Position numbers and translations under genes: made by a program | Notes under the pieces: model-generated | Told to the model about the DNA's origin: nothing | Seen by the model: only the letters and a program-made list of their open reading frames with translations | The model's database searches: none | Assembly (NCBI RefSeq): GCF_039634785.1 | Contig: NZ_JBBIAB010000002.1 | Span: forward strand, 124,001 to 188,000 | Direction of reading: 5' to 3' | DNA length: 64,000 bases | Source: Tistrella mobilis | Lineage (GTDB): Bacteria; Pseudomonadota; Alphaproteobacteria; Tistrellales; Tistrellaceae | In this document: in pieces, positions 1-8,792 of the stretch | Numbering within the stretch: the stretch's first letter is position 1 | Layout: each line of letters starts with the position of its first letter

Positions 1-213
1 GTCGCCGATCACGAAAACGGCATCGGCAGAGGGGGCGGGGCCGATGCCCTTCTCGACCGCCAGATCGTTCACCCGGTCGAAGGGCACATCCGACAGATAG
101 AAGGCGGCGCCGTTGCCGCGGCATTCCGCGATGATGGCCTTGTCGGCCAGCGCCGGCCCGGCCAGGGCAATGCCCAGGCCGGACAGCAGGGCGCCGGTCA
201 GCCGATGACGCAT
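1..213 (-). CDS. Secreted protein, N-terminal part only (runs off the window)
   Basis: The reading frame starts at ATG 213, behind an AAGGA ribosome site, and leaves the window at base 1 without a stop, so 71 codons are visible. The first 23 residues form a typical Sec signal peptide: MRHR, a hydrophobic stretch, then a likely cut after the ALA that precedes DKAII. A single Cys follows in the AECRGNG segment. The gene lies 43 bp downstream of the VWA-domain gene on the same strand, so the two are probably co-transcribed. I do not recognise the family from this much sequence; an extracytoplasmic protein is all that can be said. Confidence 0.7.
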   Translation of the reverse strand, partial: MRHRLTGALLSGLGIALAGPALADKAIIAECRGNGAAFYLSDVPFDRVNDLAVEKGIGPAPSADAVFVIGD

Positions 214-234
214 GTCGGGTTCATCCTTGGAAGC

Positions 235-270
235 GGTTATCGTGCCGGGGGGCGGGTTATCGTGCCGGGG
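235..270. repeat. 16-bp direct repeat across a stop codon
   Basis: A 16-bp sequence beginning GGTTATCGTG occurs at 235-250 and again at 255-270, separated by 4 bp. The second copy contains the TAA stop (257-259) of the VWA gene. The last codons and stop of that gene therefore look duplicated just downstream. Confidence 0.8.
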
Positions 271-2611
271 TGCGCGACGGGGCCAGAAGCTCCAGGGTCC
301 GGGCCGCATCCGACGCCCCACCCCCGGTGTCGCCCCCGGTGTTCCCGTCGGTGTCGCCCCTGGTGCCGCCGGTCCCGAGCGTCCTGCGGATCAGATCGAA
401 ATCCTGCGATGCGATGCCGGGCGTGAAGGCGCAGAGCCGGTTGCCGGGGCCGGCCTCGCGGCAGTCGGTTCCGCCCGGCTGGTTCAGGCCGATGAGGTGG
501 AAAGCCCCGGATCGGTCCAGATCGAAGAACCAGGTCGAAAGTTGTCGGCCTCCATCCCCGGTGGGGCGGGCCGCCTCTACCGACCAGCGCGCCGGCAACT
601 GCCCCGATATCGGCGGGTTGGGGTGGTCGAATGCGCAGGCCGTGTCGCCGCAGCGGCGGATCACCTGCCCGGTGGTCAGCGTGAACTGCAGGGTGCGGAT
701 GGCGGCGGCCAGCTTTTCATCGCCCCGGTCCGGGTCGGCGCACAGGCGCCCCACCCGGGTGATGTGGCAGGCATTGTCGCCCGGCGGCGGGGTTTCGGGG
801 TTCAGGAAGATCGATGCCGTGGCGCCGGTGGCGTCGATGAATGCGGCGCGGGGGAAGATGTCGGCGCCGGAGGCGGGCACGACCTCGGCCACCCGGTTCT
901 CGGGCAGGATGAAGCCGAGGCCGGTGGCGGCGTCGCGCATCTCGCAATAGGGCGCCGTCCGGTCGCCCGGCAGGCAGCGATGGGGATAGTCGGTCCAGGC
1001 CCGCGTTCCCGTCTCTCTGCCGTTTGCGCAGGCATCCGGGCCGTGGCCCCGGCCGTCGTCGCAGGTGGCGGCGGCCCCCGGCGCCGTTGCCGCGGCCGCA
1101 CCGGTCGCATCATCGGCGACGGTGCCGACCATGATCGGCAGCCGGGCCTTTTCGACCCGCGTGCCCGCGGCGTCGGTGGTTCTGTAGACCAGATCATAGG
1201 TGCCGGGCTCCGCCGGGGCCGTCAGGCTGTTGCCATTGGCCAGATCCCCCAGCGTGACCCCCCAGTCGACCTGGCGGTCGCCCTGCCAGATCTCGATCCC
1301 GTCGTTCCAGAGCTGGCTGCCGGTGCTGCCGACCGGGATCGCCGCACCCGGCGCCACCGCGGGCGGGGCGAGCAGGGTGACGGCCGGGTCGGTTTCGGTC
1401 TGGATGATCATCTCCTCGACCGGCTCTCCGCCCCAGCTTTCCAGCTTCAGGAGATAGGGGCCCGGTGTGGCCGGCAGATTGATCCCGGCCTGGCTGACGC
1501 CCGCTTTGCCTTCGACCGTGGAATAGGTGATGGCCTCGCCGCCATCGGGTGCATAGAGCCGCAGCGCCAGCGCCGCGCCGCCGGTTTCCTGGCCCGCCTG
1601 GGTGATGTTCAGGTCGATGGCCACGGTTTCCCCCCGGGCCGCATAGGGGCCGCGATCGCGCATTGCCGTGACCGGCAGCAGCCCCTGCATGGTGACGACG
1701 ATGTCCCGGGCCGCGCCGGTGGCGGTGAAGCGGGCCTCGCCGCGCCCGGCCTCTGCCGTGACGATGGCGGTATAGGTGCCGGGGGCCAGCTCCACGGCGA
1801 AAGGCTGATAGCGCGCCGCCCCCGACACCTTGCCCAGCACCAGTTCCTGCCCCGTGCTTTCGTCGCGCAGCGCCCATTCATAGGTATCGGGCATCGCCCC
1901 CGGATAGGAAAAGATCAGGCGCAGCCCGGTCGTCGCCACCGGCGGTGCCTCGGCGGTGGCACGCGACAGGGCCTCGGCCAGTTCCGCGCCCGATTGCGGG
2001 CGCATCAGCAGACCGCCGGTCTTGTCGGGAATGCAGGCCAGGGCGGCGGCTTCGGTTTCGGTCAGCCCGAACCCCACCACATGCGCCCGGATCCGGATTC
2101 CCTCTGCGGCAAGCTCTGCCGCAACCGCGCAGGGGTCGACATCGCAGGTCTCCAGCCCGTCGGTGACCAGCACGATATCGGCCTCTTCCGCCGTGCGGGG
2201 GATGTCGGCCGCAGCCCGGCGCAGCGACTGCCCCAGCGGCGTCTTGCCCCTGGGGTTCAGCCGCGCCAGCCGCGCCGACAGGGCGCGTGTCTCGTGCCGG
2301 CCGACCGGGGCGATCTGCTCGATATCCGAACAATCGCCCCGGCGATTATGACCATAGGCGATGATGCCGAGCGGGACCGACATGTCGCGCGACCCCAGGA
2401 ACCCGTCCAGCACGTCGCGTGCGACCTCTATCTTCGTCTTGCCGCCGGGCCCGGTCTTGTCGTCGGCAAGCCGCCCCCACATCGAGCCCGAGGCATCGAG
2501 GATCAGGATGGTGGCGCGGTCCGCCTCTCCGGCCTGGGCAACTGTCCCGGTGCCGCAGGTGATCAGGGCCGCAAGCAGGGCGCCGCCGGTCTTCAACAGA
2601 AGCTGTCTCAT
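257..2611 (-). CDS. Secreted von Willebrand factor A domain protein
   Basis: This 784-residue protein starts at ATG 2611; an upstream in-frame extension is unlikely because the signal peptide begins here (MRQLLLK, hydrophobic core, probable cut after AQA at residue 27). The VWA domain follows at once: a MIDAS motif DASGS (D39, S41, S43) and a typical LVTDGLETCD strand, which bind a divalent metal and usually a protein partner. After about residue 230 come beta-rich segments that look like repeated Ig-like or jelly-roll modules, and the C-terminal third is Cys-containing, consistent with a periplasmic or surface location. The very C-terminus is Gly/Asp/Thr-rich. The 3' end overlaps a short direct repeat. 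Partner and exact role are unknown. Confidence 0.85.
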   Translation of the reverse strand: MRQLLLKTGGALLAALITCGTGTVAQAGEADRATILILDASGSMWGRLADDKTGPGGKTKIEVARDVLDGFLGSRDMSVPLGIIAYGHNRRGDCSDIEQIAPVGRHETRALSARLARLNPRGKTPLGQSLRRAAADIPRTAEEADIVLVTDGLETCDVDPCAVAAELAAEGIRIRAHVVGFGLTETEAAALACIPDKTGGLLMRPQSGAELAEALSRATAEAPPVATTGLRLIFSYPGAMPDTYEWALRDESTGQELVLGKVSGAARYQPFAVELAPGTYTAIVTAEAGRGEARFTATGAARDIVVTMQGLLPVTAMRDRGPYAARGETVAIDLNITQAGQETGGAALALRLYAPDGGEAITYSTVEGKAGVSQAGINLPATPGPYLLKLESWGGEPVEEMIIQTETDPAVTLLAPPAVAPGAAIPVGSTGSQLWNDGIEIWQGDRQVDWGVTLGDLANGNSLTAPAEPGTYDLVYRTTDAAGTRVEKARLPIMVGTVADDATGAAAATAPGAAATCDDGRGHGPDACANGRETGTRAWTDYPHRCLPGDRTAPYCEMRDAATGLGFILPENRVAEVVPASGADIFPRAAFIDATGATASIFLNPETPPPGDNACHITRVGRLCADPDRGDEKLAAAIRTLQFTLTTGQVIRRCGDTACAFDHPNPPISGQLPARWSVEAARPTGDGGRQLSTWFFDLDRSGAFHLIGLNQPGGTDCREAGPGNRLCAFTPGIASQDFDLIRRTLGTGGTRGDTDGNTGGDTGGGASDAARTLELLAPSRTPAR

Positions 2612-2743
2612 CTGGCTTTTCTCGTCGACGGCCCGGCGGGCCGACCGAGGCCCCGGGCATTCCGGGGCACAGAATACGGGCGGGCGGAGACGGCGTCTTG
2701 GGGAGGGCGGCACCAGGGATCGGGGGCAACGGCACAGCCGCGG

Positions 2744-3706
2744 TCAGGATCCGTGCCGGGCGCGGGCCCGCACATCGCGCGGCGACAGGCCATAGCTGCG
2801 TTTGAACCGGGCGTTGAACCAGGACAGATCGCCGAAGCCCGCATCCATGGCGATCTGGCTGATCGTGCGCGCGGTCAGGGCCGGATCGGTCAGCATCCTG
2901 TGGGCGCGATCCAGGCGGCGCGCGGCGACATAGTCGCCGAACGAGGTGCCCTCTCCCTCGAACAGGGCGCGGATATAGCGCGGCGACAGCCCGTTGCGGG
3001 CGGCGACGGCGTTTGCCGACAGATCCGGCATCGCCAGGTGGTGCTCGATATCCGCCTTCACCGCCCGCAGGCGCGCGGCCCGTACACCGCGACCAAGGGC
3101 GATCTGGCTGGCGTCGCGCGTCGCCCCCAGCGCCATCACCGCCAGATCCCGCAGATGGCAGGCGCTTTGCGCGGCGTCTTCGGGGGGGAGATGCGGCAGT
3201 TCCCGGTGCAGGCTGCGGGCATAGCCGAACAGCAGCCGCCATTGGGCGGTCAGCGGCGCCGTGCGCCGCAGCATCGCATCCAGCCCGGCGCCGGCCGCGG
3301 CCAGATGGCGGCGGGGCAGAGAGACATAGCAGCCGACCGTGGGTTCGCCATGAAACCGCAGCACACCGGCAACCCCGCTCGGGTCGGCATAGATCAGGCC
3401 GGGCCGCAACTCGGCGGTTTCGCCGCCGGTCTGGGCGATCGAACAGCCGCCGGAGAGCGGGATGTGGAACATCACATTGTCGCCGGCATCGGCGGCATGG
3501 GCGGCGGTTCTGACGGCGGTGGAGGCCGAATGGCTGCCATGGCCGATCATCAGATCGGTGAGGATGGCGATCGAGGTTTCGGAATGAAAGGTCCGGGGGT
3601 CGTCGGGCGTGACGTCGACCCTGGTCATGGTCGACACCACGTTGCGGAACGCCTCGACCCGGTCTGCCACGTCGAAATCACCGGATCGGATGGACAGTAT
3701 CGTCAT
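2744..3706 (-). CDS. AraC-family transcriptional regulator
   Basis: The protein has 320 residues. The chosen start is ATG 3706, preceded by GGAGG with good spacing; a start five codons upstream lacks that. The N-terminal half resembles the AraC-binding-like (cupin-type) sensing region. The C-terminal ~100 residues carry the two helix-turn-helix units of AraC proteins, with the first around LSANAVAARNGLSPRYI and the second around TISQIAMDAGFGDLSWF, followed by the typical FKRSYGLSPRD ending. It lies downstream of the TRAP operon but behind that operon's terminator, so it is probably transcribed alone. Ligand and targets are not visible. Confidence 0.9.
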   Translation of the reverse strand: MTILSIRSGDFDVADRVEAFRNVVSTMTRVDVTPDDPRTFHSETSIAILTDLMIGHGSHSASTAVRTAAHAADAGDNVMFHIPLSGGCSIAQTGGETAELRPGLIYADPSGVAGVLRFHGEPTVGCYVSLPRRHLAAAGAGLDAMLRRTAPLTAQWRLLFGYARSLHRELPHLPPEDAAQSACHLRDLAVMALGATRDASQIALGRGVRAARLRAVKADIEHHLAMPDLSANAVAARNGLSPRYIRALFEGEGTSFGDYVAARRLDRAHRMLTDPALTARTISQIAMDAGFGDLSWFNARFKRSYGLSPRDVRARARHGS

Positions 3707-3802
3707 GGCCCCTCCACGCACCGCAAACCCGGCCCGGCGTGATCTGCCATGGCCGCCCGATCAGGGAACAAGACTGGTCGATCGGGCGGCTTTCCACAAC
3801 GC

Positions 3803-3840
3803 GAAAACCCCGCCCTGCGGCGGGGCGGGGCGGGGTTTTC
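3803..3840 (-). terminator. Rho-independent terminator of the mvaA-TRAP operon
   Basis: A perfect 12-bp stem (GAAAACCCCGCC at 3803-3814 with its complement at 3829-3840) closes a 14-nt loop and contains a run of four T on either strand. It lies about 20 bp after the dctM stop codon, as expected for the end of the minus-strand operon. Confidence 0.75.
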
Positions 3841-3859
3841 CGGCCGGCGGAGTGGTGCG

Positions 3860-5179
3860 CTACCCCGCCACCATCAGCTTCGGCAGCCACAGCACCAGTT
3901 CGGGGAAGGCCGCGCAGAGGCCCAACCCCACCAGCTGAAGCAGGACGAAGGGGATGATGCCGCGATAGACCGTGCCCATGCCGATCTCCGGCGGCAGCGT
4001 GCCCTTCAGATAGAACAGGGTATAGCCGAAAGGCGGGCTGATATAGGCGGTCTGGGCCGAGACCATGAACAGGATACCGAACCAGAGCGGGTCGAAATCC
4101 AGGAGCTGGATCACCGGCAGGAAGACCGGCACGCAGAGCAGGATGATGCCGATCTCGTCCAGGAACAGGCCGAGGAACACCAGCACGCCCATCATCGCCG
4201 CCAGCACCAGCCAGCGGTTGGCGTCCAGGTCGCGGATGAACTCCAGCAGGAAATCGGCGCCGCCGGTGCCGGTGAAGATCGCCACGAACGCCTTGGCGCC
4301 CATGGTGATCCACAGGATCATCGCGGTCACCTTGATCGTGTCGATGCCGGCGCCGGACAGCATGGAGAGGCTGAGCCGGCGTTCCACCGCCGCCGAGACG
4401 ATCGCGCCGGCCACCCCCACCGCCGCCGCTTCGGTCGGCGTGGCAATGCCGGCATAGATGCTGCCGAGCACGCCGATGATGATCAGGAAGGGCAGGATCA
4501 GCGCGCGCAGCGAGCGGATGCGCGCCCCCCAGGCGACGGGCGACGGGTCGCGCGGCGCGATCGACGGGTCGATCAGGCTGCGGATGATGATATAGGCGAC
4601 ATAGAGCCCCGCCAGCAGCAGGCCCGGAATGATGCCGCCGATGAACATCTGGCCGATCGAGACCTGGGCGGTGACGGCATAGACGATGGTCACCACCGAC
4701 GGCGGGATCAGGATGCCGAGCGTGCCGCCGGCGCAGATCGTGCCCAGCGCCAGGCGCTGGTCATAGCCGCGCTTCAGCATCGAGGGCAGGGCCAGGATGC
4801 CCATGGCCGCGACCGCGGCACCCACGATGCCGGTCATCGCCGCCATGATCGTGCAGATGATCACCGTGCCGATGGCAAGCCCGCCGGGCAGGCGGTTGAA
4901 CCACAGCTCCATCGCCTTGTAGAGCGATTCGATGATGCCGGACCGCTGCAGCACGCTCGCCATCATCACATAGAGCGGGATCGACATCAGCGAATCCGAG
5001 CGCATGGTGTCGAAGATCTGCAGCACGGTGATGGTCAGCGCCGCCGGATCCCAGAGCAGCACCGTGAACAGGATCGCAAGACCGCCCAGCACGAAGGCGA
5101 GCGGCAGGCCGGTCAGCATCAGCCCGACCAGCCCTGCGAACATCCAGATCAGGACGCCTTCCGACGCGATGCCGGTCAT
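3860..5179 (-). CDS. dctM: TRAP transporter large permease, DctM type
   Basis: This 439-residue, very hydrophobic protein has the length and segment pattern of the 12-helix DctM subunit, which with DctQ carries an organic acid across the inner membrane using a sodium gradient. The family-typical stretches GLPLAFVLGG near the N-terminus, the GILIPPS loop and the ISPPFGYTLFYLKG segment near the C-terminus are all present. The start ATG overlaps the dctQ stop by 4 bp (ATGA), which indicates translational coupling. A strong hairpin terminator follows. The substrate is not set by this subunit; the linked mvaA gene suggests mevalonate. Confidence 0.93.
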   Translation of the reverse strand: MTGIASEGVLIWMFAGLVGLMLTGLPLAFVLGGLAILFTVLLWDPAALTITVLQIFDTMRSDSLMSIPLYVMMASVLQRSGIIESLYKAMELWFNRLPGGLAIGTVIICTIMAAMTGIVGAAVAAMGILALPSMLKRGYDQRLALGTICAGGTLGILIPPSVVTIVYAVTAQVSIGQMFIGGIIPGLLLAGLYVAYIIIRSLIDPSIAPRDPSPVAWGARIRSLRALILPFLIIIGVLGSIYAGIATPTEAAAVGVAGAIVSAAVERRLSLSMLSGAGIDTIKVTAMILWITMGAKAFVAIFTGTGGADFLLEFIRDLDANRWLVLAAMMGVLVFLGLFLDEIGIILLCVPVFLPVIQLLDFDPLWFGILFMVSAQTAYISPPFGYTLFYLKGTLPPEIGMGTVYRGIIPFVLLQLVGLGLCAAFPELVLWLPKLMVAG

Positions 5180-5733
5180 GCCGCACCTGCCCGGGGCCGG
5201 CCGGCACCGTTCATCGGGTCGTCACCGCCGCCGAGCTGGATGGCGGCGCGCAGGAATTCCGCCACCGCCTGCAGGAACAGCAGGGCCAGCGCCCCCGGCA
5301 GGAAGAATTTGGTCCACCAGATCTCGGGGTTCCAGGATGAGAAGCTGGTCTCGCCCAGCTCCCAGGAATTGACCGCAAGCGGCCAGGAAAGCTCGATCAG
5401 CACCCAACAGAAGCCCATGATCACCAGCTGGCCGAAGGCATCGAAGACGAGTTGCAGCCGCCGGCCGACCGCCTTGTGGAGGATGTCGATGTTCACATGG
5501 CCGTGGATGTGCAGCAGCCAGGGCCCGGCGGTCAGGAAATAGGGGCCGAAGACCAGCGTGGCGGATTCCATCGCCCAGTTGGTCGGCGCATCGAAGAAAT
5601 AGCGCGAGACCACCTCGAACAGGATCACCGGCACGACCACGAACATGACGAGCGCGGCTAGCCGGGCGAGAAGATGGTTGAAGGCGGTGACGGCCGTGCA
5701 ATAGCCGCGGACCACCCCGACAAGGGCGGACAT
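5176..5733 (-). CDS. dctQ: TRAP transporter small permease, DctQ type
   Basis: The 185-residue protein has four predicted membrane helices and the usual DctQ length. The start ATG 5733 is chosen because a GGAGGATC ribosome site lies just upstream and because the first helix begins soon after; a longer frame reaching 5820 adds only Arg/Pro-rich residues. It overlaps dctM by 4 bp. A 425-bp gap with an inverted repeat separates it from dctP, which is unusual inside a TRAP operon and may lower its expression relative to the binding protein. Confidence 0.88.
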   Translation of the reverse strand: MSALVGVVRGYCTAVTAFNHLLARLAALVMFVVVPVILFEVVSRYFFDAPTNWAMESATLVFGPYFLTAGPWLLHIHGHVNIDILHKAVGRRLQLVFDAFGQLVIMGFCWVLIELSWPLAVNSWELGETSFSSWNPEIWWTKFFLPGALALLFLQAVAEFLRAAIQLGGGDDPMNGAGRPRAGAA

Positions 5734-5892
5734 CAGGATCCTCCGCACCGGAACCGGACGAAGGCGGCGGGACAAAGGCCCCGCCGCCCGGCGATGTTGT
5801 GTTGTTGGGGCAGGTGGCACCCGGCAGAAGCGCCACGGCGGTTGTCGCGGATGTCCGTTGCCGGCCTCACCCGTTTGTGCACGAACACCAAT

Positions 5893-5924
5893 ACCGTCAT
5901 CCCGGCGAAGGCCGGGATCCAGGT
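5893..5924 (+). repeat. Intergenic palindromic repeat, copy 1
   Basis: This copy has an internal palindrome around CCCGGCGAAGGCCGGG. Its reverse complement is found again at 6041-6072 with a perfect 32-bp match, so the two copies could form one long hairpin in the dctP-dctQ mRNA. Confidence 0.8.
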
Positions 5925-6040
5925 AGGCTTCTACGGAAATGGACGGCGATCATCCCTGGTGATGGATCGTGTCAGGCGTTGTGATCCACGCCATCTGCGG
6001 GCGAGCGCGAGGTGTTCGGCGTCCTTTTTTGTGGAGACAG

Positions 6041-6072
6041 ACCTGGATCCCGGCCTTCGCCGGGATGACGGT
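6041..6072 (-). repeat. Intergenic palindromic repeat, copy 2
   Basis: Inverted copy of the element at 5893-5924, identical over 32 bp. It lies about 90 bp downstream of the dctP stop on the transcribed strand. REP-like dispersed elements of this kind are common between genes in high-G+C alphaproteobacteria. Confidence 0.8.
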
Positions 6073-6158
6073 GTAAACGTCGTTCAGGAATTGTCCCCTG
6101 CGGATCCGGACATCGGCAGGACGAACGGAAGGAGGCGTCCGCCTCCCTCCTTCTCCCC

Positions 6159-7235
6159 TCAACCCAGCAGGCCCAGTTCCTTCATGAACCCGACCTGACT
6201 GTCCAGGATGCGGGTGGCGAGCGCGTCGTCCTTGGTGGCGACGCGCCACTGGGCCTCGGCCTTGGCGCGGTTGGCGCGGATGTCGGCCGGGTCGAGCTGG
6301 ACGATCTCCACGCCCGCCTCGCGGTATTTGGCCAGCGAGGCCACGTCCTGCACCACGATATGCTGGCGCAGCGCCGCCGAGGTCTCGCGGGCCGCCACCG
6401 CCAGCACCGCCTTGTATTCCGCCGGCAGGGCCTCGTAGGCGGCCTTGTTCGCCACATAGCTGGTGGCGGTGGTCGGCTGGTGGACGCCGGGCAGGATGAT
6501 GAATTTGGCAACCTCGGCCAGGCCGGCCTGGAGGTTGGCGGTCAGGTCGCCGCGGTCGGCGATGTCGATCACGCCCTTTTCCAGCGCGGAATAGACTTCG
6601 GCCGTCGGCAGCGGCGTCACCGCCACGCCCATGGCGCCCATCACGCTGGAGGCGAGGCCGACGAAACGGCCCTTCTTGCCCTGGAACTCTTCGATCGACG
6701 AGATCTTCACCTTCGAATGGATCGGCTCCTGGCCATAGACGGTGGGGGCGATATACATCAGCCCGGCCTTGCCATAGGCCTCGCGCGCCATGTCGAGACC
6801 GCCCTTTTCGTAGAACCAGGCTTCGTACTGGTCGCTTTCGGGGAAGCCGAAGGGCACGGTGGAGGTGAAGGCGAAGGCCGGGATCTTGCCGGCCTCGTAG
6901 CCGTCGAAGGTCTTCATCATCTGGAAGGCGCCGGCGCGGACCGCGTCGAAGGCCTGGTTGGCCGGCACCAGCTGGCCGGCGGTGAAGGTCTGGATCTCGA
7001 AGCCGCCGCCGGTCAACTCCTTCACCCGGTCGGCGAAGAGCTGTTCGAACTTCATCGGCGTGGTGTTGGCGTCCCACAGCGCCTGCATGCGCCATTTCAC
7101 CGGCTGGCCGGCGGCGCGGGCGACATGGGGTGCGGCAAAGGTGCCGGCACCGGCGGCCACCGCGGCACCGGCGGCGGCGATGCCGCCGGCGCGCTTCAGC
7201 AGGCCGCGGCGGGTGGTCTGGTCATGGCTGGTCAT
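6159..7235 (-). CDS. dctP: TRAP transporter substrate-binding protein, DctP type
   Basis: The 358-residue protein starts at ATG 7235 behind a GGGGAGA ribosome site. Its N-terminus has a twin-arginine type signal (TTRRGLLKRAGG, Ala-rich core, cut near ARA), so it is exported folded to the periplasm. The mature part has the DctP fold pattern: KWRMQALWD near the start, an Arg in the AVRAGAFQM region and the conserved GVID-ADRGD segment that lines the ligand cleft. It captures a small carboxylate and hands it to DctQM. It follows mvaA by 61 bp on the same strand, the best clue to its ligand (mevalonate or a related branched hydroxy acid). Confidence 0.92.
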   Translation of the reverse strand: MTSHDQTTRRGLLKRAGGIAAAGAAVAAGAGTFAAPHVARAAGQPVKWRMQALWDANTTPMKFEQLFADRVKELTGGGFEIQTFTAGQLVPANQAFDAVRAGAFQMMKTFDGYEAGKIPAFAFTSTVPFGFPESDQYEAWFYEKGGLDMAREAYGKAGLMYIAPTVYGQEPIHSKVKISSIEEFQGKKGRFVGLASSVMGAMGVAVTPLPTAEVYSALEKGVIDIADRGDLTANLQAGLAEVAKFIILPGVHQPTTATSYVANKAAYEALPAEYKAVLAVAARETSAALRQHIVVQDVASLAKYREAGVEIVQLDPADIRANRAKAEAQWRVATKDDALATRILDSQVGFMKELGLLG

Positions 7236-7286
7236 CGGTTTTCTCCCCAGGATCGTCAGCTGTACGTGACTGGCTGTTTGTGATTG

Positions 7287-7309
7287 GCGCCGGGGATCAA
7301 CCCCGGCGC
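7287..7309 (-). repeat. G+C-rich hairpin at the mvaA stop codon
   Basis: Perfect 9-bp arms (7287-7295 and 7301-7309) close a 5-nt loop that includes the mvaA stop. No T-run follows, so it is more likely an mRNA-stabilising or attenuating hairpin ahead of dctP than a terminator. Confidence 0.5.
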
Positions 7310-8601
7310 AGCTCGTCGAGAAGTTCGCGGGCGCGGTCGACGCGCACGTCATGGGCGGCGGCCAGCTGCTTTGCCACCGCCTCGATCTCGGCCCCTTCGG
7401 CCCCGGCCAGGATGGCGATGTTGCGGGCGTGCAGCGCCATATGGCCGCGCTGGATGCCTTCGGTCGCAAGTGCGCGCAGGGCGGCCATGTTCTGGGCCAG
7501 GCCCACCGCCACCGTCACCTCGGCCAGTTCCTGCGCGGTTTCGACCTTCAGAATGCGCAGGGCGGCCTGGGCGAGCGGATGGGTTTTGGTCGCACCGCCC
7601 ACCAGGCCCAGCGCCATCGGCATTTCCAGCGTGCCGACCAGATTGCCCTCGCGGTCGCGCTCCCAGGTGGTGAGCGAGGTATAGCGCCCGCCCTTCACCG
7701 CGAAGGCATGGGCGCCGGCCTCGATCGCCCGCCAGTCATTGCCGGTGGCGACCACGACCGGGTCGATGCCGTTCATGATGCCCTTGTTGTGGGTGGCGGC
7801 CCGATAGGGGTCGATCGCGGCGAATTCCGCCGCCTCGACGATGCCGGTCACCATGTCCTCGCCCGACACGGTTTTCGTGGCGAGTGCGGCGGGCGAGACC
7901 CGCACACTGGCGCGGGCCAGGCGCAGATCGGCCAGGTTCGACAGGATGCGCAGCCGCACCCGGCCGCCGGCCGCCTGTTCCACCAGCGGTGCCACCGCTT
8001 CGGCCATGGTGTTGACCGTGTTGGCGCCCATGGCGTCGCGGACATCGACCAGCAGGTGCATCACCACCATCGGCCCGACCCGGCTTTCCGGGAAGACATG
8101 GACCTCGATGTCGCGGCAGCCGCCGCCCAGGCTGACCAGTTTGGCATCCTTGGCATTGGCGGCGGCGATGATCGCCTCGCGCGCCGCCAGGATGCGCAGC
8201 CGCGCGCCCCAGGGGTCGGTCACGTCCAGAAGCTGCACCTGCGCCCGCATGATCGGCATGGTGCTGGAGGTCTCGAAGCCGATGTCGTTGCTGCGGGCGA
8301 TGCGCGCCATATACGACGCCGCCGCCACCACCGACGGCTCTTCGACCACCATCGGGATCAGATAGTCGCGGCCGTTGATGCGGAAATTGGTCGCCACGCC
8401 CATCGGCAGCTGGAAGGTGCCGATCACATTCTCGATCATGCCGTTGGCGCGATCGACGGCGAGCGCCGCGGGGTCGGCCAGCAGGGCCTGGTCGGCCGCA
8501 TCCAGCCCGGCCGCGCGGGCGAGTTCGGCCAGCCGCTCGGCCGGGGTGAGGTTGCGATAGTTTTCGAGGCGCGAATTGAGCGCGCTGCCGCAGGCCTGCA
8601 T
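7297..8601 (-). CDS. mvaA: Degradative hydroxymethylglutaryl-CoA reductase (class II)
   Basis: This 434-residue enzyme interconverts mevalonate and HMG-CoA (mevalonate + CoA + 2 NAD+ in the degradative direction). It resembles the Pseudomonas mevalonii enzyme (428 residues) along its whole length. The catalytic set is intact: Glu88 in VVEEPS, Lys273 in THNKG, Asp289 in ATGNDW and His387 in QRGHMALH. The [16 protein letters not shown] and [11 protein letters not shown] blocks also match. The start ATG 8601 follows GGAGG. It heads an operon with a TRAP importer, which fits uptake and use of external mevalonate rather than isoprenoid synthesis. No HMG-CoA lyase gene is adjacent; a lyase-like gene lies at 43.7 kb. 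Confidence 0.95.
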   Translation of the reverse strand: MQACGSALNSRLENYRNLTPAERLAELARAAGLDAADQALLADPAALAVDRANGMIENVIGTFQLPMGVATNFRINGRDYLIPMVVEEPSVVAAASYMARIARSNDIGFETSSTMPIMRAQVQLLDVTDPWGARLRILAAREAIIAAANAKDAKLVSLGGGCRDIEVHVFPESRVGPMVVMHLLVDVRDAMGANTVNTMAEAVAPLVEQAAGGRVRLRILSNLADLRLARASVRVSPAALATKTVSGEDMVTGIVEAAEFAAIDPYRAATHNKGIMNGIDPVVVATGNDWRAIEAGAHAFAVKGGRYTSLTTWERDREGNLVGTLEMPMALGLVGGATKTHPLAQAALRILKVETAQELAEVTVAVGLAQNMAALRALATEGIQRGHMALHARNIAILAGAEGAEIEAVAKQLAAAHDVRVDRARELLDELRRG

Positions 8602-8674
8602 GTTTCCTCCGTGTGTCCGGCGTCCCGGCCTTCGCCGGCCCCGGAAGCATGGCGCATCGCAGGGCGGGGAAGGA

Positions 8675-8704
8675 TTGTGACTTGGGCAATGATTGTCCTA
8701 TGAT
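8675..8704 (+). promoter_or_regulatory. Possible sigma-70-type promoter of the MocR gene
   Basis: TTGTGA at 8675-8680 and TATGAT at 8699-8704 are 18 bp apart, in the divergent region between mvaA and the MocR gene. The match is by eye only. Confidence 0.3.
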
Positions 8705-8746
8705 CCGGGGGACGGACAAGGGACGGTCGGACGGTTCATCACCATG

Positions 8747-8774
8747 ACTGTCCCAGTCAGGTTCATGGGACAGT
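8747..8774. promoter_or_regulatory. Inverted repeat, candidate MocR operator
   Basis: ACTGTCCCA (8747-8755) and its exact complement TGGGACAGT (8766-8774) are separated by 10 bp and lie just before the MocR-type start codon, between it and the divergent mvaA operon. This is the expected place for an autoregulatory and mvaA-controlling site. Confidence 0.6.
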
Positions 8775-8792
8775 TCGGCGGACGGCTTCAAT

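Larger units (their letters stand above)
5734..6158. other. 425-bp gap between dctP and dctQ holding an inverted repeat
   Basis: No convincing gene is seen here. The stretch contains two copies of a 32-bp palindromic repeat in opposite orientation (5893-5924 and 6041-6072) with about 116 bp between them. The remaining sequence is less G+C-rich than its surroundings. Confidence 0.6.

Noticed and set aside
2650-2668. GCCCCGG/CCGGGGC hairpin between the AraC and VWA genes as a terminator
   Set aside because: No T-run on either side, and a 7-bp G+C stem is expected by chance at this base composition.
212-3742. Very long plus-strand open frame opposite the VWA and AraC genes
   Set aside because: High G+C content keeps antisense frames open; the product is Arg/Gly/Pro-rich and has no domain, while the minus strand has clear families.
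7287-7309. Hairpin after mvaA as a transcription terminator
   Set aside because: It lacks a T-run and the operon continues into dctP; a processing or stabilising role fits better.
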